DNA from: Idiomarina seosinensis_A
Lineage (GTDB): Bacteria > Pseudomonadota > Gammaproteobacteria > Enterobacterales > Alteromonadaceae
NCBI RefSeq assembly: GCF_044797955.1
Contig: NZ_CP085211.1
Coordinates: forward strand, 992,001-1,056,000
DNA: 64,000 nt
Direction of reading: 5' to 3'
Made by a program: the position numbers and the translations under genes. The notes beneath the pieces are model-generated. The model made no database searches. It saw only the letters and a list, made by a program, of their open reading frames with translations, and was not told where the DNA came from. This document shows positions 41,954 through 51,667 of the stretch, piece by piece; position 1 is the stretch's first letter; every line of letters starts with the position of its first letter.

Positions 41954-43765
41954 ATGCCGGACAAGGCGTTTAATCAAAAGAATATCCGTAACTTCTCGAT
42001 TATTGCTCATATTGACCATGGTAAATCGACCTTATCTGACCGCCTTATCCAGTTTTGCGGCGGGCTCACTGATCGGGAAATGGCTGAACAGGTGCTCGAC
42101 TCAATGGACCTGGAGCGTGAGCGTGGCATTACCATTAAAGCACAAAGCGTAACGCTGTATTACACGGCGAAAGACGGTGAAACCTATCAACTGAATTTTA
42201 TCGACACCCCGGGCCATGTTGACTTTTCCTATGAAGTTTCGCGCTCTCTGGCAGGCTGTGAAGGGGCTTTGCTGGTGGTTGATGCAGCTCAGGGGGTAGA
42301 AGCACAGACCCTGGCAAACTGTTACACTGCCATCGACATGGAACTGGAAGTGGTGCCGGTTCTTAACAAGATTGACTTACCCCAGGCCGATGCCATGAGT
42401 GTGGCCCAGGAAATCGAGGAAATTGTTGGCATCGAAGCGGTTGATGCGGTGCAATGTTCCGCTAAAACCGGCATTGGAATCGACGAAGTTTTAGAACGTA
42501 TTGTGCGCCAGATCCCACCGCCTCAGGGTGAAACTGAGAAGCCACTGCAGGCTCTGATTATTGATTCCTGGTTTGATAATTACCAGGGAGTGGTATCGTT
42601 GGTCAGAATTAAAAATGGCACCTTGCGAGCCGGTGAAAAAATGACAGTGATGTCCACCGGCCAAACCCATATTATTGATAAAGTCGGCTACTTTAATCCC
42701 AAGCCGCACGAAACCGGTATTTTGCACACCGGCGAAGTGGGTTATGTTATCTCCGGCATCAAGGACATTTTGGGAGCGCCGGTAGGTGATACGCTCACCA
42801 ATGCCAAAAACCCGGCCAGTGCGCCGGTACCAGGCTTTAAAAAAGTGAAGCCGCAGGTCTATGCCGGTATGTTTCCGATCAGCTCAGATGACTATGAGGC
42901 ATTTCGCGATGCCTTGGGCAAACTGTCGCTGAACGATGCCTCGCTTTTTTATGAACCTGAAAATTCAGCAGCCCTTGGTTTTGGCTTCCGCTGCGGTTTT
43001 CTGGGCATGTTGCACATGGAAATCATCCAGGAGCGGCTGGAGCGCGAATACGATATTGATTTGATAACTACGGCACCCACTGTGGTCTACGAAGTGCAAG
43101 TGGTGAAAGGCGATATCGTGAAAGTCGACAATCCGGTTAACTTGCCTCCGGTTAACGAGATCGAGACCATTTACGAGCCGGTGGTTGAAGCCAATATTCT
43201 GGTGCCGCAGGAATTTTTAGGTAATGTAATAACGCTCTGTGTGGATAAACGCGGTGTGCAAACTGCCATGACCTACCATGGCAAGCAGGTTGCTGTTACC
43301 TATGAAATGCCAATGGCTGAAGTGGTGATGGATTTCTTTGATCGCTTAAAATCAACCAGCCGCGGTTATGCCTCACTGGATTATCAGTTTAAGAAGTTTC
43401 AGGCGGCTGATATGGTGCGGGTTGATATTTTGATCAACGGTGATCGGGTAGATGCTCTGGCGATGATTACGCACCGCGAACATGCAGAGGGCAGGGGCCG
43501 TATGCTGGTTGATAAAATGAAGGAGCTGATCCCCCGGCAAATGTTCGATATTGCAATACAAGCGACTATCGGCAACCATGTCATTGCTCGTTCGACCGTC
43601 AAACAGCTGCGCAAGAATGTGACCGCGAAGTGTTATGGCGGTGATGTCAGCCGTAAGAAAAAGCTTCTTCAGAAACAAAAAGAAGGTAAAAAACGGATGA
43701 AAAATCTGGGTAACGTAGAAGTTCCGCAAGAAGCGTTTTTAGCGGTATTAAAAGTTGGCAAGTAA
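41954..43765 (+). CDS. lepA: Elongation factor 4 (LepA), ribosome GTPase
   Basis: Translational GTPase affecting initiation and stalled ribosomes. The 603 residues have the G1 motif AHIDHGKST (residues 18-26), RGITIKAQSVTL (switch I), DTPGHVDF (G3) and NKIDLP (G4). EF-G-like domains III and V and the LepA C-terminal domain (RADMVRVDILINGDRVDALA-type sequence) follow. The ATG at 41954 has AGAGGTG 6 bases upstream; a GTG at 41945 in frame overlaps that SD. Confidence 0.97.
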   Translation: MPDKAFNQKNIRNFSIIAHIDHGKSTLSDRLIQFCGGLTDREMAEQVLDSMDLERERGITIKAQSVTLYYTAKDGETYQLNFIDTPGHVDFSYEVSRSLAGCEGALLVVDAAQGVEAQTLANCYTAIDMELEVVPVLNKIDLPQADAMSVAQEIEEIVGIEAVDAVQCSAKTGIGIDEVLERIVRQIPPPQGETEKPLQALIIDSWFDNYQGVVSLVRIKNGTLRAGEKMTVMSTGQTHIIDKVGYFNPKPHETGILHTGEVGYVISGIKDILGAPVGDTLTNAKNPASAPVPGFKKVKPQVYAGMFPISSDDYEAFRDALGKLSLNDASLFYEPENSAALGFGFRCGFLGMLHMEIIQERLEREYDIDLITTAPTVVYEVQVVKGDIVKVDNPVNLPPVNEIETIYEPVVEANILVPQEFLGNVITLCVDKRGVQTAMTYHGKQVAVTYEMPMAEVVMDFFDRLKSTSRGYASLDYQFKKFQAADMVRVDILINGDRVDALAMITHREHAEGRGRMLVDKMKELIPRQMFDIAIQATIGNHVIARSTVKQLRKNVTAKCYGGDVSRKKKLLQKQKEGKKRMKNLGNVEVPQEAFLAVLKVGK

Positions 43766-43817
43766 GCCCTGCATTTTGTTTGTTAAAGATAATAATTAAC
43801 CACAGGAAGTATTGGCA

Positions 43818-44675
43818 ATGGCCAACTATTTTTCAGTTTTATTGACGCTGGTTACCCTGGCAGCAGGCCTGCTTTGGCTGTTTGACGCGCTGGTGTTGAA
43901 ACCACGCCGCAAAGAGGGCGAAGCGCAAAACTCAGTGACTGAGTTTGGCCAGTCGGTGTTCCCGGTGCTGGCTGCGGTACTGGTTCTGCGCTCCTTTTTG
44001 TACGAACCTTTCCAAATCCCCTCTGGATCGATGATGCCGACCCTGCTAAAAGGCGACTTTATTTTAGTTGAGAAGTTCGCCTACGGCATAAAAGACCCGC
44101 TTTTTCGCTCTAAGGTTATTGATACCGGCGAGCCGGAGCGTGGTGATATAGCGGTGTTTAAATACCCGTTACAGCCGGAGGTCGATTATATTAAACGCAT
44201 CGTTGGTTTGCCGGGCGACCGCCTGGTGTATCGCAACAAAAAATTATACATTCAGCCCAAGTGTGAGGCCGGTGAATTTTGTGATGCGATTCAAATTACT
44301 CAGACAGAGGTTAACAACGGCGACAGCTTCTTTTCCGGAGGCAGTTCATTAAAAGAATATGTGGTCGACATTGACGAGCTGTCCCACAGTATCTTACTGG
44401 ATCCGCGGGTAAGCCCGCGAACCCCGTTATATTACCAGCAGCCCGGCACTCGTGACGGTGAGTTTGTTGTCCCCGAAGGCCAGTATTTCGCTATGGGCGA
44501 TAACCGCGACAACTCACAGGACAGCCGCTACTGGGGTTTTGTACCTGATGAGTATTTAGTGGGTAAGGCTGTATTTATCTGGATGAGTTTTGAGATGGAT
44601 CGTAGCCAGGACAGTATATTGCCGGGTTGGGTGCCCACCGGCATCAGATTTGAACGATTAGGAACAATTGAGTGA
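43818..44675 (+). CDS. lepB: Signal peptidase I
   Basis: Cleaves signal peptides of Sec and Tat substrates at the periplasmic face. The 285 residues have two N-terminal membrane segments and the catalytic dyad: Ser71 in QIPSGSMMPTLLKGDF and Lys126 in DYIKRIVGLPGD. The conserved box E, YFAMGDNRDNSQDSRYWG, is near residue 225. The ATG at 43818 is 8-9 bases after AGGAAG; a TTG at 43812 is too close. The stop overlaps the rnc GTG. Confidence 0.96.
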   Translation: MANYFSVLLTLVTLAAGLLWLFDALVLKPRRKEGEAQNSVTEFGQSVFPVLAAVLVLRSFLYEPFQIPSGSMMPTLLKGDFILVEKFAYGIKDPLFRSKVIDTGEPERGDIAVFKYPLQPEVDYIKRIVGLPGDRLVYRNKKLYIQPKCEAGEFCDAIQITQTEVNNGDSFFSGGSSLKEYVVDIDELSHSILLDPRVSPRTPLYYQQPGTRDGEFVVPEGQYFAMGDNRDNSQDSRYWGFVPDEYLVGKAVFIWMSFEMDRSQDSILPGWVPTGIRFERLGTIE

Positions 44676-45361
44676 GTTTACCCAAGCCCCCGTTAGAAAA
44701 GCTGGAACAAACGATTGGTTACCGTTTTAGCCGGCGTGATCTGCTAAAACAGGCGCTGACCCACCGCAGCGCCCACGCACAGCACAACGAGCGTTTAGAG
44801 TTTCTCGGCGACTCGATCCTTGGTGTGGTTATCGCCGAGGCATTATTTGAACGCTTTCCGCAAGTCGCTGAAGGTGATTTGAGCCGGATGCGAGCGGCCA
44901 TTGTCTGCGGTCGTTCACTAGCCCGGCTAGGGCGCGATCAAGAAGTCGGCGACTATTTGTGGCTGGGTCAGGGCGAATTGAAAAGCGGTGGCTACCGGCG
45001 CGAATCGATTCTCGCTGACGCCATGGAGGCGATTATCGGAGCGGTTTACCTTGACAGTGACATGGCTACCGTAAAGCAGATGGTGCTGCGCTGGTTTGCC
45101 GGACAACTTAATGAAATTAAGCCCGGCGTTAGCCAAAAAGATCCGAAAACTCGTTTGCAGGAATTGTTACAGGCACGCCAGTTACCATTACCCGATTACG
45201 ATGTGGTGGCAACTCAGGGGCAGGCTCATAATCAAAAATTTACGGTAACTTGCCGTGTCGAGGGTTTAAAAGATCCATTTTTAGGTACCGGAACCAGCCG
45301 CCGTAAAGCTGAACAGGCGGCTGCTACAGCAGCACTGGAACAATTGCAGGAATGGTTATGA
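44672..45361 (+). CDS. rnc: Ribonuclease III
   Basis: Cuts double-stranded RNA in rRNA and mRNA processing. The 229 residues contain the catalytic signature ERLEFLGDSILG (residues about 40-51), the second acidic site LADAMEAIIGAVYLD, and a C-terminal dsRNA-binding domain (DPKTRLQELLQARQLPLPDY, GTSRRKAEQAAATAALEQL). The GTG start overlaps the lepB stop by 4 bases (GTGA). Confidence 0.97.
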   Translation: MSLPKPPLEKLEQTIGYRFSRRDLLKQALTHRSAHAQHNERLEFLGDSILGVVIAEALFERFPQVAEGDLSRMRAAIVCGRSLARLGRDQEVGDYLWLGQGELKSGGYRRESILADAMEAIIGAVYLDSDMATVKQMVLRWFAGQLNEIKPGVSQKDPKTRLQELLQARQLPLPDYDVVATQGQAHNQKFTVTCRVEGLKDPFLGTGTSRRKAEQAAATAALEQLQEWL

Positions 45362-46305
45362 ATCTGGATGAAATGTTAAAACAGTCACTGGGTCATGACG
45401 GCCTGGTTGATGAAAATAAACACTGCGGTTTTGTTGCTATTGTCGGGCGGCCTAATGTTGGTAAGTCGACTTTACTGAATTACTTGCTGGGGCAAAAAGT
45501 CAGTATCACCTCGAATAAGCCGCAAACCACCCGCCACCGCATACTAGGAGTTGACACCCAGGGTGACTGCCAGGCGGTTTATGTGGATACACCGGGTATG
45601 CACCTGCAGGAAAAACGAGCCATTAACCGGGTAATGAATCAAACGGCGGCGGCAGCCATTAACGATGTTGATTTGGTTTTGTTTGTTGTAGAAAACACCA
45701 AGTGGACTGAAGATGACCGCATGGTCCTGGAAAAACTGCAGCGCACTCAACGACCGGTTGTTTTGTTAGTCAACAAAGTGGATCAGTTAAAAGATAAAAG
45801 CCGTTTGTTACCGCACTTGCAGTGGTTAAGTGAGCAGCGCGAATTTGCCGATATGTTGCCGATATCAGCCACTCAGGGTGATAACATTGAGGCGCTTCGC
45901 AACATTGTTAAAAGTTATCTGCAGCCGGGTTATCATTTTTATCCGGCTGATTATGTCACAGACCGCTCCCAGCGCTTTATGACCGCTGAAATTATCCGGG
46001 AAAAGCTGATGCGCTTTACCGGTGAAGAGCTGCCCTATGAAACAACCGTCGAAATTGAGCAGTTTGGGCAGTCGGAAAAAGGTACTACGCATATCCATGC
46101 GCTGATTTTAGTCGAGCGCGCCGCCCAGAAACGCATGGTTATTGGAGAAGGCGGCAGTAAATTAAAGACCATTGGCACCGAAGCCCGGCGGGACCTGGAA
46201 AAATTACTGGATAATAAAGTCCTGCTAAAACTCTGGGTCAAAGTTAAATCGGGCTGGTCTGACGATGAAAGGGCGCTGAAAAGTCTGGGTTACCGCGAGG
46301 ATTAA
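45358..46305 (+). CDS. era: GTPase Era
   Basis: Binds 16S rRNA 3' end and couples small-subunit maturation to growth. The 315 residues have G1 IVGRPNVGKSTLLN (about residues 28-41), switch and G3 YVDTPGMHLQEKRAINR, G4 LVNKVDQLK, and the C-terminal KH domain (AQKRMVIGEGGSKLKTIGTE). The ATG at 45358 overlaps the rnc TGA by 4 bases (ATGA), a coupling junction. An ATG 6 bases earlier is possible. Confidence 0.97.
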   Translation: MNLDEMLKQSLGHDGLVDENKHCGFVAIVGRPNVGKSTLLNYLLGQKVSITSNKPQTTRHRILGVDTQGDCQAVYVDTPGMHLQEKRAINRVMNQTAAAAINDVDLVLFVVENTKWTEDDRMVLEKLQRTQRPVVLLVNKVDQLKDKSRLLPHLQWLSEQREFADMLPISATQGDNIEALRNIVKSYLQPGYHFYPADYVTDRSQRFMTAEIIREKLMRFTGEELPYETTVEIEQFGQSEKGTTHIHALILVERAAQKRMVIGEGGSKLKTIGTEARRDLEKLLDNKVLLKLWVKVKSGWSDDERALKSLGYRED

Positions 46306-46307
46306 GC

Positions 46308-47006
46308 GTGCCACAAGCGGCCTTTGTCCTGCATCGGCGAGACTACCAGGAAACCAGTTTGCTGGTCGACCTGATCACTGAGCAGGAAGGGCGGCTGCGG
46401 GTCATCGCCAAGGGAGCAAAGCGAGCCAAAAGTTCCTGGCGGGCCATTTTACAGGCGTTTACCCCCTTAACGGTAGATTTTGTCGGCCGAAGCGACCTAA
46501 AAACCCTGACCCTGGCCGAAGCCACTGATGTTCCGTTTCCGCTGACCAGTAAACGGCTATACAGTGGCTTTTATATCAACGAACTGCTGCAACGCTTATT
46601 ACCACTTGAAGATGATGCCAGTGAAATTTTCTGTGCCTATCAGCTGGTTTTGCAGCAACTCAGCTCGCAGCGCGATATCGAAAGCCTGCTGCGCTGGTTT
46701 GAATGGCAGTTACTCAGGCAGTTGGGCGCAACCTTTGACTGGTTGCATGATGCAGAAAGCGGGCAGCCACTGCAGCCGGATGGGGTCAGCTATTTTGACC
46801 CCGAGTCGGGCTTTGTGCAAAACCAGCGAAACACCTGGGTAACAGCCTGGCCGTCGGACATTATTATGTCCCTCGGTCAGATTGATTTATTGCAGGACGA
46901 TTTAAATCCAGAGCAACGAAAAGCGTGTAAGTTAATCATGCGCGAAGCTTTGGCAATCCATCTTGGTAACAAGCCATTGCGCTCGCGGGAATTGTTTCGT
47001 CGTTAG
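46308..47006 (+). CDS. recO: DNA repair protein RecO
   Basis: Mediator that loads RecA with RecF and RecR and anneals single strands. The 232 residues begin with the OB-fold (AAFVLHRRDYQETSLLVDL, GRLRVIAKGAKR) and continue with a helical domain (LYSGFYINELLQRLLPLEDD). No zinc-finger Cys set is present, as in E. coli. It starts with GTG 2 bases after era. Confidence 0.94.
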   Translation: MPQAAFVLHRRDYQETSLLVDLITEQEGRLRVIAKGAKRAKSSWRAILQAFTPLTVDFVGRSDLKTLTLAEATDVPFPLTSKRLYSGFYINELLQRLLPLEDDASEIFCAYQLVLQQLSSQRDIESLLRWFEWQLLRQLGATFDWLHDAESGQPLQPDGVSYFDPESGFVQNQRNTWVTAWPSDIIMSLGQIDLLQDDLNPEQRKACKLIMREALAIHLGNKPLRSRELFRR

Positions 47007-47015
47007 GAGCAGGTT

Positions 47016-47744
47016 ATGAAAAATTTAAGACTGGGCGTTAATATTGATCACATCGCAACCTTGCGCAACGCCCGTGGCGTTCGTTATCCGGATCCGGTTG
47101 CTGCAGCCGCAATCGCTGAGCAGGCTGGTGCCGATGGGATTACTATCCATTTGCGCGAAGACCGCCGTCACATCACTGACCGTGACGTCGAATTGTTAAA
47201 GCAAACGCTGAATGTTCCGATGAACCTGGAAATGGCGATTACCGAGGAAATGCTCGCTATTGCTGAGCGAACTAAACCGGCTTATTGCTGCCTGGTACCG
47301 GAAAAACGCGCCGAGTTAACCACAGAAGGCGGCCTTGATGTTAAAGGGCAACAAAGGGCTGTGACCCAGGCGGTTGAGCGTCTGAGTACGGTAGGCATCG
47401 CAGTATCGCTGTTCATTGATGCGAATCAACAACAGATTGATGCCGCAAAGGCCACCGGCGCGCCAATCATTGAGCTGCACACAGGCCATTATGCTGACGC
47501 GGAAACACAGCAACAGCAGTTATCAGAACTGGAGAAAATTCGCCAGGCAGCGGTTTATGCAGCCGACCTGGGTATTCAGGTGAATGCGGGTCACGGTTTG
47601 CACTATCATAATACTCTGGCGATCGCGCAAATTGAGCAGCTGGAAGAGTTGAATATTGGCCACTCCATTATTGGCCGGGCCGTATTAGTCGGTCTGGACT
47701 CAGCGGTTCGGGACATGAAACAGATATTAAACGGAGCACGCTGA
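47016..47744 (+). CDS. pdxJ: Pyridoxine 5'-phosphate synthase
   Basis: Condenses 1-deoxyxylulose 5-phosphate with aminoacetone phosphate to form pyridoxine phosphate. The 242 residues show LGVNIDHIATLRNARGVRYP, the catalytic ITIHLREDRRHITDRDV, NLEMAI and ELHTGHYADAET. A TIM barrel is expected. The stop shares one base with the acpS start. Branched-chain aminotransferase in this window is a PLP enzyme that uses the pathway end product. Confidence 0.97.
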   Translation: MKNLRLGVNIDHIATLRNARGVRYPDPVAAAAIAEQAGADGITIHLREDRRHITDRDVELLKQTLNVPMNLEMAITEEMLAIAERTKPAYCCLVPEKRAELTTEGGLDVKGQQRAVTQAVERLSTVGIAVSLFIDANQQQIDAAKATGAPIIELHTGHYADAETQQQQLSELEKIRQAAVYAADLGIQVNAGHGLHYHNTLAIAQIEQLEELNIGHSIIGRAVLVGLDSAVRDMKQILNGAR

Positions 47745-48121
47745 TGCCCATTTTTGGCATTGGGACCGATATTGTTCAGGTAGACCGTATGCAGGCCTCA
47801 CTGGATCGTGGGCAAAGCCTGGTGAAGCGGATTTTAACTGAGGCTGAACAGCGTCAACTGGCACAAAACCCGCGTCCTGCACATTTTTTAGCTAAGCGGT
47901 TTGCCGCAAAAGAAGCCTGCGCCAAAGCTTTTGGTCGGGGTATAGCGTCCGGCCTGTCGTTTCAGCATATGGAAGTGTGCCACGATGAGCACGGCCGGCC
48001 GTTATGGTCGTTTAGTGGCACTGCCGCAGACTGGTATAGCGAGCTGCAGCTGTCGCAGGCCTTGCTAACCATTAGTGACGAGCAGCATTATGCGGTTGCA
48101 ACTGTCCTACTTGAGCGCTGA
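47744..48121 (+). CDS. acpS: Holo-[acyl-carrier-protein] synthase
   Basis: Transfers 4'-phosphopantetheine from CoA to acyl carrier protein. The 125 residues (E. coli 126) carry FGIGTDIVQVDRM (metal Asp) and FLAKRFAAKEACAKAFG (metal Glu and catalytic region). It is coupled to pdxJ by the TGATG overlap. Confidence 0.96.
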   Translation: MPIFGIGTDIVQVDRMQASLDRGQSLVKRILTEAEQRQLAQNPRPAHFLAKRFAAKEACAKAFGRGIASGLSFQHMEVCHDEHGRPLWSFSGTAADWYSELQLSQALLTISDEQHYAVATVLLER

Positions 48122-48134
48122 CAGGTAATCCAGC

Positions 48135-49475
48135 ATGGCACAATTTTTTAAGCCGAAGCCAAAAGCGACTGCGTCCGCAAGGCGACAGAAACCGGTCCAG
48201 CGGGGTGTAGTAACAGCTCTTGATCATCAAGGCAGGGGCGTGGTTCGCGCTGATGACAATGCGGTTTATTTTATCGAACAGGTATTACCCACCGAGCAAA
48301 TTCGCTTCCGGCCGCTTAAAAAGTATCAGGCCGAACTTTTGGCCATAGAGCAAACTGCTGAGGAACGCCAACAACCCCCATGTCCTTACTATGTCCGCTG
48401 CGGCGGATGTGACATGCAGCATCTGAACAACACCAGACAACAGCAGCACAAACAAACAACGGTGACCGAGCTATTGGCGAAATTTGCCGGGTTGACAGAG
48501 CAATTGAACTGGCAGCCGATAGTGTATGCCGAACACTGGCACTACCGCAGAAAAGCCCGGCTGGCGGTTAAATGGCATGGTAATGATGATTCGTTATGGT
48601 TGGGCTTTCGTCCACCGCAAAGTAAAAAAGTGACGGTTATCGATGAATGTCCAGTATTGGTTGAATCTTTGTCCCGTCTGTTGGTGCCGCTCAGGCAGTT
48701 GCTTGGTTCAAGCCGGATTGGTGCGGTTCTTGGGCATGTTGAACTAATCGAGGTGAATAAGGTACAGGTTGTTTTACGGCTAACGGCGTCCTTATCGGCA
48801 GCTCAACAACAGCAGTTGGTCTCCTTCGCTAAACAGTACAAGGTACAGTTTTGGCTGCAGAATGATACCGACGTGATACCGCTGCAGCCACAACAACAAT
48901 GCTTTGATCTGAGTATTGATGACGATCGCCTTTATTTTGCCGGCGGTGATTTTTTACAAGTTAATGAAAACGTCAATCAGAAAATGGTGGAGCAGGCCCT
49001 GCAGTGGCTGCAGCCCGGCCGTGACGATACCGTGCTGGACTTATTCGCCGGAGTAGGTAATTTCAGTTTACCGCTGGCGCGCCGCGCTGCGCGGGTAGTC
49101 GCTATTGAGGGCGTTGCGGCTATGACCGAAAAGCTTAGCTACAGCGCTGATCAGGCCGGATTAACTCAGCTGACAGCAGAAACCGTCGACTTAACTCAGA
49201 TAACCGCCCGACAGCTGGCAGCTTACAAAGCTAACTTATGGTTGTTAGATCCTGCTCGTGCCGGCGCTGAAGCTGTTTGCCGGGCGGTGATGTCCATCGC
49301 GGCTGAGCAAAGGCCAGCACGCATTGTGTATGTTTCCTGTGCCCCTGTCACCCTCGCCCGCGACAGCGAGTGGCTGGTGCAGGCAGGCTACCGGATAAAA
49401 ACACTTGGGCTAGTTGACATGTTTCCGCAAACCCATCACATTGAAACCATGGTCTATTTTGAGAGAGTGGCGTAA
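48135..49475 (+). CDS. rlmD: 23S rRNA (uracil1939-C5)-methyltransferase RlmD
   Basis: Methylates U1939 of 23S rRNA using SAM. The 446 residues have an N-terminal TRAM domain, a [4Fe-4S] cysteine set (Cys83, Cys89, Cys92 in PCPYYVRCGGCDMQHL, plus a later Cys in IDECPVL), the SAM site VLDLFAGVGNFSLPLA, LLDPARAGAE, and the catalytic YVSCAP motif near the end. It precedes relA by 3 bases, the same pairing as E. coli rumA-relA. Confidence 0.96.
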   Translation: MAQFFKPKPKATASARRQKPVQRGVVTALDHQGRGVVRADDNAVYFIEQVLPTEQIRFRPLKKYQAELLAIEQTAEERQQPPCPYYVRCGGCDMQHLNNTRQQQHKQTTVTELLAKFAGLTEQLNWQPIVYAEHWHYRRKARLAVKWHGNDDSLWLGFRPPQSKKVTVIDECPVLVESLSRLLVPLRQLLGSSRIGAVLGHVELIEVNKVQVVLRLTASLSAAQQQQLVSFAKQYKVQFWLQNDTDVIPLQPQQQCFDLSIDDDRLYFAGGDFLQVNENVNQKMVEQALQWLQPGRDDTVLDLFAGVGNFSLPLARRAARVVAIEGVAAMTEKLSYSADQAGLTQLTAETVDLTQITARQLAAYKANLWLLDPARAGAEAVCRAVMSIAAEQRPARIVYVSCAPVTLARDSEWLVQAGYRIKTLGLVDMFPQTHHIETMVYFERVA

Positions 49476-49478
49476 CTA

Positions 49479-51662
49479 ATGGTCCATGTCCGCAGCACTC
49501 ATGTCGATGATCCGCAATACCAGGACGGCCAGCAACACTGGCTGCATGATGTCGCTGATCCCGCAGAATTACGGCAGCAGGCCCAGTGGCTTGAGCAGCG
49601 TTACGCCGAGTACCCCCAGGCCTTACTGAAAGGCCGTGAGATGGTGGAAATCCTGGCGCCACTAAACCTGGATAAAGAGTCTTTGCTGGCTGCGTTGTTT
49701 ACCCCCTTGCTAGAAGCCGGTGCGTTTCCTTTAGGACAATTAGAAAGCAGTCATCCGGCCAGCCTGCAGGGGCTTTTGCGGAACGTGCAGCAGATGCAAA
49801 GCATTTCCGATTTACAGCACTTTCAGCATGGTCAGCCGGACAGCGTACAAATTGATAATGTGCGCCGCATGCTGTTGTCTATGGTGGAGGACGTCCGTGC
49901 TGTTTTAATTAAACTAGCCGAGCGCATCTGCTTTTTACGTGAAGTAAAAGAAAGCGATGAAGAAACTCGGGTGCTGGCGGCAAAAGAGTGTGCCGAGATA
50001 TATGCGCCCCTTGCTAACCGACTGGGTATTGGCCAGCTGAAATGGGAGTTGGAGGATATCTCGTTTCGGTATCTGCATCCGGCTACTTATAAAAATCTTG
50101 CCCAACGGCTGGACGAACGTCGGCTAGATCGAGAAAACTACATTACTGAATTTGTCGATAAACTGCAGCAAATGTTAGAGCAGCAGGGAATAGAGGCTGA
50201 CGTTTATGGCCGCCCGAAACATATTTACTCGATCTGGCGCAAGATGCAGAAAAAGCATCTGCAATTTGATCAGCTGTTTGATATCCGCGCAGTGCGTATT
50301 CTCACCCACTCGTTAAAGGACTGCTATGCGGCGTTAGGGGTGGTTCATACTCAGTGGCGGCATCTGGCAGCAGAGTTTGATGATTACATTGCTACACCAA
50401 AGCCTAACGGTTATCAGTCCATTCATACGGTGGTGATTGGTCCGGATCAAAAAAATGTCGAAATTCAGATCCGTAGTCACGAGATGCATGATGACGCCGA
50501 GTTGGGCGTAGCGGCTCACTGGATGTATAAAGAAGGGGCTGCGGCCGGCAGACGCCACGGATTTGATGAAAAAATAGCCTGGTTGCGAAAATTGCTGGAC
50601 TGGCATGAAGATATGGCCGAAAGCGATAGTCTGGTGGATGAAATTCGTTCCCAGGTTTTTGAAGATCGGGTTTACGTTTTCACGCCCAAAGGCGAGGTGG
50701 TTGATCTACCGGCAGGCTCAACACCACTGGACTTTGCTTATTATATTCACAGCCAGGTTGGACACCGTTGTGTTGGCGCAAAAATTGATGGGCGCATCGT
50801 CCCTTTTACCTATCAGCTGCAAAACGGTGACCGCGTAGAAATATTAACGCAAAAAACCTCGACACCGCGCCGCGACTGGCTTAATCCGCAGCTGGGTTAT
50901 TTGCACTCGTCGCGAGCGCGGGCGAAAGTTCATACCTATTTTAAAAAGCAGGATCGCGATAAAAATATTATTGCCGGTAAAGAATTGCTGGAAGCTGAGC
51001 TCAGTAAGTTGCAGTTAAATCTGGCTAAAGTCAGTAAAAAACTGCAACTGGAGCGCTTTAATGTCAGCAGTCTCGATGATCTACTGGCCGCTATCGGAGC
51101 GGGTGATGTTCGCTTACAGCCGGTGGTTAATCAAATAAAACCTCAGACCAGCGAAGCGGAGAAAGTTGAGCAACTAAAAAAACGCAGTAAGGCGGGCAAG
51201 CGCAAATTAGCCGGGACCTCTGAGGTGGTAATTGAGGGTATCGGCAACCTGATGATGCAATTTGCCAAATGCTGTGAGCCTTTGCCGGGTGAGCCTATCA
51301 TGGGCTTTATTACTCAGGGTCGTGGGGTATCAGTGCACCATCGTGACTGTGAACAACTGGCTAACTTATTGACGCAACACCCACAACGCGCAATAGATGT
51401 CAGCTGGTCACGGCAGACTAAACAGGATTACCGGGCCGGGCTGCGAATTTCTGCGCTGGACCGCAATGGTTTGTTACACGATGTCACCAGTATTTTATCA
51501 AACGAAAAGGCCGCCGTGCTGCAAATGGACAGTGACACCAATAGTAGCTCACAAACAGCTACTATATTGTTGCAACTGGCAGTTAAAGATAATGAGAGTC
51601 TGCAGCGTATCAGTCAACGACTGCGACAAGTTAATGGTGTTGAGCAGGTACAACGAGTTTAA
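49479..51662 (+). CDS. relA: GTP pyrophosphokinase RelA
   Basis: Ribosome-associated (p)ppGpp synthetase triggered by uncharged tRNA. The 727 residues carry a degenerate hydrolase domain: where SpoT has the HD metal motif, this has EILAPLNLDKESLLAALFTP, so it should be synthetase-only. The synthetase domain (YGRPKHIYSIWRKMQKK, FDQLFDIRAVRI, DYIATPKPNGYQSIHTVV), TGS (VYVFTPKGEVVDLPAGSTPL), zinc-finger region (AKCCEPLPGEPIMGFITQ) and C-terminal ACT domain follow. Six bases separate it from mazG; no mazEF pair lies between. Confidence 0.96.
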   Translation: MVHVRSTHVDDPQYQDGQQHWLHDVADPAELRQQAQWLEQRYAEYPQALLKGREMVEILAPLNLDKESLLAALFTPLLEAGAFPLGQLESSHPASLQGLLRNVQQMQSISDLQHFQHGQPDSVQIDNVRRMLLSMVEDVRAVLIKLAERICFLREVKESDEETRVLAAKECAEIYAPLANRLGIGQLKWELEDISFRYLHPATYKNLAQRLDERRLDRENYITEFVDKLQQMLEQQGIEADVYGRPKHIYSIWRKMQKKHLQFDQLFDIRAVRILTHSLKDCYAALGVVHTQWRHLAAEFDDYIATPKPNGYQSIHTVVIGPDQKNVEIQIRSHEMHDDAELGVAAHWMYKEGAAAGRRHGFDEKIAWLRKLLDWHEDMAESDSLVDEIRSQVFEDRVYVFTPKGEVVDLPAGSTPLDFAYYIHSQVGHRCVGAKIDGRIVPFTYQLQNGDRVEILTQKTSTPRRDWLNPQLGYLHSSRARAKVHTYFKKQDRDKNIIAGKELLEAELSKLQLNLAKVSKKLQLERFNVSSLDDLLAAIGAGDVRLQPVVNQIKPQTSEAEKVEQLKKRSKAGKRKLAGTSEVVIEGIGNLMMQFAKCCEPLPGEPIMGFITQGRGVSVHHRDCEQLANLLTQHPQRAIDVSWSRQTKQDYRAGLRISALDRNGLLHDVTSILSNEKAAVLQMDSDTNSSSQTATILLQLAVKDNESLQRISQRLRQVNGVEQVQRV

Positions 51663-51667
51663 CCGGT

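Noticed and set aside
43373..43729. Antisense open frame in the lepA 3' end (about 118 codons)
   Set aside because: Shadow of a strongly conserved coding region, no independent evidence.
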